This document shows positions 1 to 5,100 of a stretch of 6,326 nucleotides of DNA, piece after piece. Under the pieces are notes generated by a model. It saw nothing but the letters and a program-made list of their open reading frames with translations, was not told where the DNA came from and ran no database searches. Numbering within the stretch: the stretch's first letter is position 1; each line of letters begins with the position of its first letter. The stretch spans positions 1 through 6,326 of the forward strand of contig NZ_JAIOSW010000134.1 in assembly GCF_021107415.1 (NCBI RefSeq). The letters are read 5' to 3'. The position numbers and the translations under genes are program-made. The DNA is from Desulfobacula sp. GTDB lineage: Bacteria; Desulfobacterota; Desulfobacteria; Desulfobacterales; Desulfobacteraceae.

Positions 1-63
1 AAACCGGACAAGAAGGTCTAAATATGGTTTCAAAATCAGGAATATACTAAAAGAGAAAAAATT
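1..63. other. Upstream leader of the phosphate permease gene
   Basis: This short non-coding stretch precedes the permease start. The frame from base 1 reads six codons and then TAA at 19-21, so it could hold the tail of an upstream gene, but that is too little to call. A loose inverted repeat (AAACC at 1-5, GGTTT at 26-30) is present. The AG-rich tract around 50-58 is the only Shine-Dalgarno-like sequence before the ATG at 64, and it is weak. No promoter was recognised. Confidence 0.3.
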
Positions 64-2316
64 ATGGGTCTCCAATTGTGCTATATAATTGTCGGTATGC
101 TGATCTTATTTGCCATATTTGATCTGATGGTCGGTGTGACCAATGATGCGGTTAATTTTTTAAATTCATCTATCGGGTCCAAGGCTGCCCCCTTTTTCAT
201 TATCATGACCGTTGCAAGCTTGGGTATCCTGGCCGGTGTTACCTTTTCAGGCGGCATGATGGAAGTGGCGAGAAAAGGAATTTTCCATCCCCAATTTTTT
301 TCCATGCCGGAACTTTTAACCATTTTTCTGGCTGTCATGATCACGGATATCCTGCTGCTTGATCTGTTCAATACCCATGGGTTACCAACTTCAACAACAG
401 TATCCATTGTATTTGAGCTGCTGGGAGCGGCTGTAGCCCTTGCCATGATTAAGATCATGGCCGCCTCCGACAGCACTATGGCATTATGGGACTATATTAA
501 TACAGCCAAAGCCATGGCCATTGTGGGTGGCATCCTTTTATCCATTGTATTGGCCTTTTTCGCGGGAGCTTTGATGCAGTTTTTATCCCGTATGATTTTC
601 ACATTTGATTATCAGGAACGATTAAAAAAATATGGGGCGCTCTGGGGTGGCATGGCCCTGACTGCCATTACCTTTTTTATCCTTGTCAAAGGATCTAAAG
701 GGGCGACCTTCATGGATGCCGGGACTATTGCCTGGATAAAAACCAATTCTTTTGTGATCATGGCCGGTATTTTTATTGTCTCTGCCATGATCTTACAGAT
801 TCTTATATCGCTTTTTAAGGTCAATATTTTAAAACTCATTGTTCTTGTGGGAACCTTTGCTCTTGCCATGGCATTTGCAGCCAATGATCTGGTTAATTTT
901 ATCGGGGTTCCCCTTGCAGGCCTCAATGCCTTTCAAAATGCCATTGCATCCGCTGACCCTTTAAATATCACAATGACAGCTTTAAGCAAAAAGGTGCACT
1001 CCCAGACTTATATTATGCTGGTGGCAGGGCTTATCATGGTGGTGACCCTATGGCTGTCCAAAAAAGCACGAACAGTCACGGAAACGGAAATCAGCCTGGG
1101 CCAACAAGATGAGGGTACAGAAAAATTTGAGTCTATCTGGCTGTCCAGAAAAATTGTCAACATGTTTGATTTTCTATTCAACACGGTAACAAATCTGACC
1201 CCGAAAACCATTAGAGAAACCATATCCCAACGCCTTACCCCGGTTATGGAAAGCCGCGGGGCATCCCAAGCGGAAAGGCCCTCATTTGACCTGGTTCGTG
1301 CTTCAGTCAACCTGATGGTGGCAAGTATGGTTGTTTCTTTTGCCACATCTTTGAAACTGCCGTTGTCCACCACATACGTGACGTTCATGGTTGCCATGGG
1401 AACAAGTTTTTCAGACCAGGCCTGGGGCAGAGAAAGCGCGGTATACAGGGTCACGGGTGTATTAACCGTTATCGGTGGATGGTTCATGACTGCCTTTATC
1501 GCATTTGTGGTCTCATTTATTTTTGCCAATATCCTGTTCTATTTAAAAGTACCGGGATTTTTCATTTTATTTGCCTTTGCCGGATATATGATCTGGAAAA
1601 ATCACCAGAAACATAAAAGCCAGGAAAAAGACAAGGAAGAAATGAGCATTTACAACCTGCACAAGGTTGAACACTTCAAAGAATCCATATCCGAGACCTT
1701 TGATCATCTGGCTTTTCTTCTCAAAGGCATCAGGGAATCCTTTGATATCTCTTTTGATGCACTCTTCCAGGGGGATTTATATAAACTCAGAGAGGAACGG
1801 ATGCATGTCAAGCACTTCCAGAACAGTACCAATATCATCATTGCCAATGTCTTTAAGGTATTGAGATTGCTTTCAAAAGAAGATCAGGAAGTTTCCTACA
1901 ACTTTTACCAGATTATCAGGAGGCTTCAAAAACTCACCGACGGCCACAGGGATACGGTTATCCGTGCCAGCATGCATGTCAGCAACCGTCACAAGGGATT
2001 GTTAGACGTTCAAAAGTCAGAATTAAAAGAAATCAAAAAAGTTTTCTTAAATATTTTCTCTCTTGTCGAGACTGCCTTTCGGGACAAAGAAATCGTAGAC
2101 TGCCAGGAAGCGGTAGAGCAGTTTCATTATCTAAGGGAACTTGTGGATGATTTTAATGAAAACCAGATTGAAAGAATCAGGGATGATTCTTCAAAAACTC
2201 GGCTCAGCATTCTTTTTTATGCCATAAGCGGTAATTGTGTAATGATGGCAAAACAGAATGTAAAACTTCTGGACATCTTTAACGAATCCTTTAAATTGAA
2301 TCAGAAATGCTCATAA
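64..2316 (+). CDS. PiT-family inorganic phosphate permease with C-terminal PhoU-like domain
   Basis: This is a predicted inner-membrane symporter for inorganic phosphate (Pho4/PiT family, driven by H+ or Na+). The family's duplicated half-repeats are visible. The first Asn-Asp motif is VTNDAVNF near residues 25-32, and the second is AANDLVNF near 272-279. The matching re-entrant motifs are HGLPTSTT (105-112) and LPLSTT (432-437). Many hydrophobic segments lie between residues 5 and 510. Residues about 530-750 are soluble, charged and helical, resembling the PhoU/DUF47-like regulator that is often a separate gene beside PiT. The fusion explains the length of 750 residues against roughly 400-500 for plain PiT proteins. 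A long linker (about 335-405) separates the two membrane halves. The start at 64 keeps the whole first membrane helix, although its ribosome site is weak. An alternative start is Met12. The gene converges on the next one with a 3-nt gap. The family is well supported; ion coupling and the function of the PhoU-like tail are inferred. Confidence 0.9.
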   Translation: MGLQLCYIIVGMLILFAIFDLMVGVTNDAVNFLNSSIGSKAAPFFIIMTVASLGILAGVTFSGGMMEVARKGIFHPQFFSMPELLTIFLAVMITDILLLDLFNTHGLPTSTTVSIVFELLGAAVALAMIKIMAASDSTMALWDYINTAKAMAIVGGILLSIVLAFFAGALMQFLSRMIFTFDYQERLKKYGALWGGMALTAITFFILVKGSKGATFMDAGTIAWIKTNSFVIMAGIFIVSAMILQILISLFKVNILKLIVLVGTFALAMAFAANDLVNFIGVPLAGLNAFQNAIASADPLNITMTALSKKVHSQTYIMLVAGLIMVVTLWLSKKARTVTETEISLGQQDEGTEKFESIWLSRKIVNMFDFLFNTVTNLTPKTIRETISQRLTPVMESRGASQAERPSFDLVRASVNLMVASMVVSFATSLKLPLSTTYVTFMVAMGTSFSDQAWGRESAVYRVTGVLTVIGGWFMTAFIAFVVSFIFANILFYLKVPGFFILFAFAGYMIWKNHQKHKSQEKDKEEMSIYNLHKVEHFKESISETFDHLAFLLKGIRESFDISFDALFQGDLYKLREERMHVKHFQNSTNIIIANVFKVLRLLSKEDQEVSYNFYQIIRRLQKLTDGHRDTVIRASMHVSNRHKGLLDVQKSELKEIKKVFLNIFSLVETAFRDKEIVDCQEAVEQFHYLRELVDDFNENQIERIRDDSSKTRLSILFYAISGNCVMMAKQNVKLLDIFNESFKLNQKCS

Positions 2317-2319
2317 ATT

Positions 2320-2742
2320 TCAGCAATCCTGTAGCAGATCCACAAGATCTGCCGCAACAATTTTAACAACCTTGCAACACTCTTTCTCCAGCATTTCTTC
2401 TCCAAATCGTTCCCGAAGTGTTGCGCAATGTGTGGTTTCAAAATGATCAATAAATTTTTGCCTGATTTTACTCCCCAGTTCTGCCGGGATATCCCAGTTT
2501 TCTCCGGGGATGCGCCGTCCATAAAGGTGACCTATGGCAATCAGGCTTCCTGAAAGGGCACCGCAAGCCTCATCAAATGTCATCCCAAACCCGCCGCCAA
2601 AAGCAGTTGCATGAATGGCAGCCTGGGAAGTATCTTTACCCAATCCTTCTAACACTGCTACTGCAACAGCTTCAGCACAATGAAATCCGTTTTCAAAATA
2701 ATACCCTGCTTTCTCTTTGATGATACTTTTTTCTTCAATCAT
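2320..2742 (-). CDS. C_GCxxG_C_C family cysteine-rich redox protein
   Basis: This is a 140-residue soluble protein of the C_GCxxG_C_C family. These proteins carry spaced conserved cysteines and are thought to be redox-active or metal/Fe-S-binding, with no defined reaction. Visible hallmarks are HCAEAV at the N-terminal Cys (Cys22), AFGGGFGM (47-54), the ACGALSG block with Cys60, Cys106 in THCATL, and Cys122-Cys123 near the C-terminus. An extra Cys is the last residue (140). There is no signal peptide or membrane segment. The length is normal for the family. The ATG at 2742 is preceded by AGGAG (complement of 2751-2755) at 8-nt spacing, which supports this start. The gene is divergent from the LysR-type regulator at 2857, so it is the likely regulated target. 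It is convergent with the phosphate permease. The stop is TGA, but the next in-frame codons soon reach another stop, so Sec readthrough at the end is not suggested. Confidence 0.85.
   Translation of the reverse strand: MIEEKSIIKEKAGYYFENGFHCAEAVAVAVLEGLGKDTSQAAIHATAFGGGFGMTFDEACGALSGSLIAIGHLYGRRIPGENWDIPAELGSKIRQKFIDHFETTHCATLRERFGEEMLEKECCKVVKIVAADLVDLLQDC
2334..2364 (+). terminator. Possible terminator of the permease gene, inside the convergent gene
   Basis: A perfect 7-bp inverted repeat, GCAGATC / GATCTGC (2334-2340 and 2346-2352) with a 5-nt loop, begins 18 nt after the permease stop. A short TTTT follows at 2361-2364. The hairpin lies in the 3' coding end of the minus-strand gene, so the sequence may be conserved for protein reasons instead. 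The T-tract is short and displaced, which makes the call weak. Confidence 0.3.
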
Positions 2743-2762
2743 TTTCTCTACTCCTGCACTTG

Positions 2763-2768
2763 TTTATA
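2763..2768 (-). promoter_or_regulatory. Candidate -10 element of the C_GCxxG_C_C gene
   Basis: On the minus strand this reads TATAAA. At a 17-nt spacing the -35 position (2786-2791) reads TTATTT, a poor match. A weak -35 with inverted repeats centred about 49 and 70 bases upstream of the predicted start site (near 2756) would fit an activator-dependent promoter of the LysR type. This is inferred from sequence only. Confidence 0.35.
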
Positions 2769-2772
2769 TCTG

Positions 2773-2786
2773 TTTAATCGATTAAA
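2773..2786. repeat. Palindrome 1 in the divergent control region
   Basis: TTTAATCGATTAAA is a perfect 14-bp palindrome. It overlaps the proposed promoter of the LysR-type gene. The ATCGAT core shares its half-site with the neighbouring inverted repeats, making it a candidate operator. Confidence 0.5.
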
Positions 2787-2796
2787 ATAAAAAATC

Positions 2797-2813
2797 AATC
2801 GTGTCCAACGATT
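2797..2813. promoter_or_regulatory. Palindrome 2: LysR-type box (ATC-N9-GAT)
   Basis: This is a perfect 6-5-6 inverted repeat, AATCGT / ACGATT. It contains ATC-N9-GAT (2798-2812) and therefore T-N11-A, the classical binding pattern of LysR-type regulators. It lies between the divergent redox-protein and LysR genes and is the best single candidate for the regulator's primary site. Confidence 0.6.
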
Positions 2814-2817
2814 TATT

Positions 2818-2834
2818 CCGATGCAATCCATCGG
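2818..2834. repeat. Palindrome 3 in the divergent control region
   Basis: This is a perfect 6-5-6 inverted repeat, CCGATG / CATCGG, with the same arm and spacer lengths as palindrome 2. Its centre is 21 bp from that of palindrome 2, two helical turns, so both could sit on one face of the DNA under a LysR tetramer. It overlaps an alternative in-frame ATG at 2821, which argues that this ATG is leader and not the true start. Confidence 0.5.
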
Positions 2835-2856
2835 CACAAACGATAAAGGAATTAAA

Positions 2857-3741
2857 ATGGAATTTCGCCAGCTTAAAACTTTCCGTGCAGTTGCTGATAA
2901 TTTAAATTTCACAAAAACAGCCGAACAACTTTTTATGGCACAGTCTTCTGTATCAGCACAAATAAAGGCGCTTGAAGATGAACTTAAAATCAAATTGTTT
3001 GACCGGATCGGAAGACGGGTGCTGCTGACTGAAGCCGGCCGCAAACTATATGAGTATGCACGCCGCATGGAAGAGATGTCACTTGAAATCCGTTCGGAAG
3101 TATCTGGCAGCCGCTATACACGTGGCAGTCTTACCATCCGTGTGCCCGAAACACTGGCGGCCGTTTACATGCCTGATATTGTAGACCGCTTCCACAAAGC
3201 CAATCCGAAAGTCAAACTGACATTCATCAACTGTACGGATACACAGCTTAAAGAAGAATTGAATTCGGGCCGTATTGATCTGGCCTTTTTAATGACGGAT
3301 ACAATTCATTTTAAAGATGTCAATGTCCGTCTGCTGAAGACAGAAAAACTAGTCCTGACTGCAAGTCCATCCCATCCGCTTGCCTTTGAAAATAAGATAA
3401 ATTTAAAGAATTTAAACCACCAGACGGTTCTGCTTGCCAAAACCGACTGAAGTTACCGGCGAGCTTTCGAGCGGTCGCTCGAAAAATTGGATGTCACTCC
3501 CATGATACTGGAATTTTCCAGTATTAACAGCATGAAAACCTGCCTGAAAATGGGTATTGGCGTGACAATCTGCCCTGAAATATCTGTCCGGGAGGAACTG
3601 GCTGCCAGTGAACTTGCAAGTCTCAAATGGGATATACCGGATGCTGAGACATCTGTTATCATGATATGGCACGCTCAGAAATGGTGTTCACCAATTTTAG
3701 AACAATTTCTATACTTATCTGAAAAGCTGATTTCCGAATAA
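2857..3741 (+). CDS. LysR-type regulator, predicted selenoprotein (in-frame TGA = Sec198)
   Basis: This is a predicted 294-residue DNA-binding transcription factor. Residues 1-60 form the winged helix-turn-helix: FRQLKTF, then NFTKTAEQLFMAQSSVSAQI, then LFDRIGRRVLLTEAG. A linker helix (about 61-88) and the two-lobed effector domain (91-294) follow. The frame is broken once, by TGA at 3448-3450. Codons on both sides are in the same frame and both encode normal LysR sequence (LLAKTD, TGA, SYRRAFE, then SMKTCLKMGIGVTICPE). LysR relatives often have Cys at this place in a CSYR motif, and OxyR has its peroxidatic Cys199 at the equivalent point. A SECIS-like hairpin follows the TGA. OxyR's resolving Cys208 corresponds here to Ser207, but Cys126, 229, 239 and 277 are present. 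The start at 2857 is chosen because AAAGGA (2845-2850) is 6 nt upstream and the protein then starts MEFRQL, as is typical; an upstream ATG at 2821 is less likely. The divergent cysteine-rich gene is the probable target. The alternative is a nonsense-mutated pseudogene. Confidence 0.8.
3448..3489 (+). promoter_or_regulatory. Predicted bacterial SECIS element with UGA codon
   Basis: The TGA (3448-3450) is followed by a perfect 8-bp stem, TTTCGAGC (3465-3472) with GCTCGAAA (3477-3484), closing a GGTC tetraloop (3473-3476). Below it a 2-nt internal mismatch is followed by three possible further pairs (3460-3462 with 3487-3489). The loop begins 22 nt after the TGA, in the range expected for SelB-dependent recoding and about 4 nt further than in E. 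coli fdhF, whose apical loop also carries GGUC. The stem is GC-rich against an AT-rich gene and uses codons such as CGG, TCG and CTC. No bulged U like U17 of fdhF is evident. The structure is seen in the sequence; recoding is inferred. Confidence 0.7.
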
Positions 3742-3751
3742 CCCCTGTAGC

Positions 3752-3768
3752 AGGATCAATCCTTTTTT
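3752..3768 (+). terminator. Weak candidate terminator after the LysR-type gene
   Basis: AGGA / TCCT (3752-3755 and 3760-3763) encloses a 4-nt loop and runs directly into T5 (3764-3768). The stem is only 4 bp, and it competes with an overlapping CCTG / CAGG pairing just upstream (3744-3754). Position and T-tract are right, stability is low. Confidence 0.4.
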
Positions 3769-3843
3769 CCCCCATAATTACTTTTATAAAAAGTATCAAC
3801 TGCTTTAGATGCCTTACAATACCTTTTAAGGAGGGGAAGAAGA

Positions 3844-3888
3844 ATGACAGCTGCCCGCCTTTATTCTATACTGGCACCAGGAAATTAG
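3844..3888 (+). CDS. Possible 14-codon ORF with strong ribosome site
   Basis: The ATG at 3844 opens a 14-residue frame (MTAARLYSILAPGN) ending at TAG 3886-3888. It is notable only for the strong Shine-Dalgarno AAGGAGGGG (3828-3836) at 7-nt spacing. No family was recognised. It could be a short peptide, the remnant of a lost gene start, or chance in a 370-nt intergenic region. Confidence 0.15.
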   Translation: MTAARLYSILAPGN

Positions 3889-3928
3889 AATCATGTACTC
3901 CTGTTTTGATTTTTGATAAATTAGGTTC

Positions 3929-3985
3929 TTTTTTACCCAAAATTATGTACTTTTTTATCCAATTTATGTAATTTTTTTCCTAATT
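3929..3985. repeat. Tandem ~21-nt T-rich repeats upstream of the sigma-54 promoter
   Basis: Three imperfect direct copies run head to tail. Unit 1 is T6-ACCCAAAATTATGTAC (3929-3950), unit 2 is T6-ATCCAATTTATGTAA (3951-3971), and unit 3 is partial, a T-run followed by CCTAATT (3972-3985). An inverted copy of the last motif (AAATTAGG, 3918-3925) precedes them. They lie about 75-130 nt upstream of the expected start of the sigma-54 promoter, the usual place for enhancer-binding-protein sites. They are best read as upstream activating sequences. The periodicity of two helical turns fits, but the binding protein is not in this window. Confidence 0.5.
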
Positions 3986-4007
3986 CGGAGCTTAATTATA
4001 TAAGAAT

Positions 4008-4022
4008 CCCTTGTTTAAAGGG
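4008..4022. repeat. Inverted repeat just upstream of the -24 element
   Basis: CCCTT / AAAGGG-type arms (CCCTT 4008-4012, AAGGG 4018-4022) enclose a 5-nt centre and end 10 nt before the -24 element. It may be an operator or a structural element between the enhancer repeats and the promoter. No known site was recognised. Confidence 0.3.
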
Positions 4023-4032
4023 TTTCACCTCC

Positions 4033-4048
4033 TGGCACGCTAGTTGCT
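4033..4048 (+). promoter_or_regulatory. Sigma-54 (-24/-12) promoter of the PEP-CTERM gene
   Basis: TGGCACGC (4033-4040) and TTGCT (4044-4048) match the RpoN consensus TGGCAC-N5-TTGC with exact spacing. Transcription is expected near 4058-4060, leaving a leader of about 55 nt before the ATG at 4114. Sigma-54 promoters ahead of PEP-CTERM genes are an established pattern, usually linked to the PrsK/PrsR two-component pair. Here the only downstream gene in range is the PEP-CTERM gene. Confidence 0.88.
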
Positions 4049-4113
4049 TTGATAAAGATTAATTGCAAAAAGTGAAAATGAATAAAAATTATAATTAACT
4101 AAGGAGAATGACT

Positions 4114-4782
4114 ATGAAAAAAATGATTAAAGCAGGATTGTTATTCGGGTTGATGTTATTATTTGCAGGAAATGTGTGGGCATTGCCAATGGCTGGAGAT
4201 ACAGTTCAAATGAACACCGAGTGGGGTGATAATTATGGAATGAAAATCAATAATAGCACTAATACCAACACTATCGGTGATCTTTATAATACGTTCTGCA
4301 TTGAAAAAAACGAAATCTTTAATAACAATGGTATTTACAAGGTAGAATCCGTCGGATCAGTTGCCACCCTGGGAGGCACCAACTATGGTGTCTGGGAGAC
4401 AGAATCCACTACTGGTAAAACCGGTGACCCCCTATCCCAGGAAAGCATATGGCTGTATGCTTCATTTTTCAATGGCGACTTTGATAGTCTGTTTACAGGT
4501 CTCACCCATCAACAAGGTGTAGATAAAGTTCAAAACGCTATCTGGTACATGGAAGATGAGATCACCAGCAACACAGATTGGAGCCTTCTTTCCAATGGCA
4601 TTTCAGATTTCAAGGTAACAGGCTGGGATATAAAAGTTGTTAACTTAGTCGCAACGGACGGTACTGGTAATTTTCAAAGCCAACTCGTTGGTGCTCCTGT
4701 TCCGGAACCTGCTACCATAGTTCTTTTTGGAATCGGTCTTCTAGGTCTTGCCGGAATCGGAAGAAAAAGAATACAAAAATAA
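4114..4782 (+). CDS. PEP-CTERM exported protein with thioester-domain-like motifs
   Basis: This is a 222-residue secreted protein expected to be sorted by exosortase at the cell envelope, often in exopolysaccharide or floc-forming systems. Residues 1-23 are a Sec signal peptide (MKK, hydrophobic core, likely cleavage after VWA). The C-terminal tripartite signal is complete: VPEP (196-199), a hydrophobic helix (about 201-215) and a basic end (GRKRIQK). In between, the only Cys of the whole protein is Cys62 in TFCIE, and Gln140 lies in VQNAIW. These match the Cys and Gln motifs of thioester (TED) adhesin domains. The start at 4114 is preferred over ATG 4108 because AAGGAG (4101-4106) is 7 nt from 4114 but only 1 nt from 4108. 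It stands alone between a sigma-54 promoter and a strong hairpin. The exosortase is not in this window. PEP-CTERM identity is near certain; the thioester is inference. Confidence 0.92.
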   Translation: MKKMIKAGLLFGLMLLFAGNVWALPMAGDTVQMNTEWGDNYGMKINNSTNTNTIGDLYNTFCIEKNEIFNNNGIYKVESVGSVATLGGTNYGVWETESTTGKTGDPLSQESIWLYASFFNGDFDSLFTGLTHQQGVDKVQNAIWYMEDEITSNTDWSLLSNGISDFKVTGWDIKVVNLVATDGTGNFQSQLVGAPVPEPATIVLFGIGLLGLAGIGRKRIQK

Positions 4783-4794
4783 ATACATGACAAT

Positions 4795-4823
4795 GGGGGA
4801 TAGATTTCAAATCTGTCCCCCCC
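4795..4823 (+). terminator. Strong hairpin terminator after the PEP-CTERM gene
   Basis: A 12-bp stem (4795-4806 with 4810-4821, one T-G wobble) closes a 3-nt loop: a GGGGGA / TCCCCC base with an AGATT / AATCT top. It begins 12 nt after the stop codon. The following sequence has only a short T-tract (4828-4831), so it may stop transcription or mainly protect the transcript's 3' end. Confidence 0.7.
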
Positions 4824-5010
4824 TGAGTTTTATCCATACTTTTCTGATTTCATCTGCAAATCAAGATAGTTCCTGAAAAAAATCATTAATAAACCGACTG
4901 CTCTCTTCCACCAGATAGAGCGGTAAGGAGAACAAATTAAACGCCCCCTTTGTATTCGACACCCAAAAATTAAGTTTGTTCAAAAATAATTAAAAAAAGG
5001 AGATTTTTAT
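4824..5010. other. Intergenic region before the lipoprotein gene
   Basis: No gene is seen. Two modest hairpins can be drawn: TGATTT / AAATCA (4845-4850 and 4858-4863) and ACTGCTCT / AGAGCGGT (4897-4904 and 4917-4924, one wobble, 12-nt loop). The second is followed at once by TAAGGAG (4924-4930), which has no ATG, GTG or TTG in suitable range. No convincing -35/-10 or sigma-54 promoter was found, though the AT-rich stretch at 4945-4998 must presumably drive the next genes. Confidence 0.4.
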
Positions 5011-5100
5011 TTGAAATTACAATCTTCATGTCATACTCTTTTTTCAACTATTTTTTCAATCGTTTTTTACTGGATACAGGGTAATAAAAAATGCGAATAA
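5011..5100 (+). CDS. Possible 29-residue leader peptide overlapping the lipoprotein start
   Basis: The TTG at 5011 is preceded by AAAAAGGAG (4994-5002) at 8-nt spacing, the best ribosome site in this region. It opens a frame of 29 residues with a hydrophobic middle (LFSTIFSIVFYWI) and a basic end. Its TAA (5098-5100) lies inside the first codons of the lipoprotein gene (ATG 5091), which itself has only a weak AGGG site. This arrangement suggests translational coupling. No family was recognised, and chance in AT-rich DNA is possible. Confidence 0.3.
   Translation: MKLQSSCHTLFSTIFSIVFYWIQGNKKCE

Larger units (their letters stand above)
2760..2788 (+). promoter_or_regulatory. Candidate sigma-70 promoter of the LysR-type gene
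   Basis: TTGTTT (2760-2765) and TAAAAT (2783-2788) are separated by exactly 17 nt, a good housekeeping-type promoter. Transcription would start near 2795, giving a leader of about 60 nt. The palindrome at 2773-2786 overlaps the spacer and the -10 element, so binding there could repress the regulator's own gene, as is common for LysR proteins. The two divergent promoters overlap. Confidence 0.5.

Noticed and set aside
81..1529. Minus-strand frames opposite the phosphate permease
   Set aside because: They have no recognisable protein features and mirror the strongly supported plus-strand permease.
2320..2322. TGA at the end of the C_GCxxG_C_C gene as a second Sec codon
   Set aside because: The protein is already full length for its family, and the next in-frame codons reach another stop almost at once.
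2821..2856. Upstream ATG at 2821 as start of the LysR-type gene
   Set aside because: It lies within palindrome 3, has no ribosome site, and would add 12 residues not typical of the family; 2857 has AAAGGA at 6 nt.
3487..3741. The C-terminal part of the LysR-type gene as a separate 84-codon gene starting at TTG 3487
   Set aside because: It is in the same frame as the upstream part, encodes the rest of the LysR effector domain, has no ribosome site, and its TTG lies at the edge of the hairpin. It is the continuation past the TGA.
2857..3741. LysR-type gene as a simple pseudogene
   Set aside because: There is only one stop, it is TGA at a Cys-type position, the frame is intact for 97 further residues, and a GGTC-loop hairpin follows. 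Decay remains the alternative but explains fewer of these features.
3929..3985. T-rich repeats as a CRISPR array
   Set aside because: The units are contiguous, imperfect and about 21 nt long with no spacers, and no cas gene is present.
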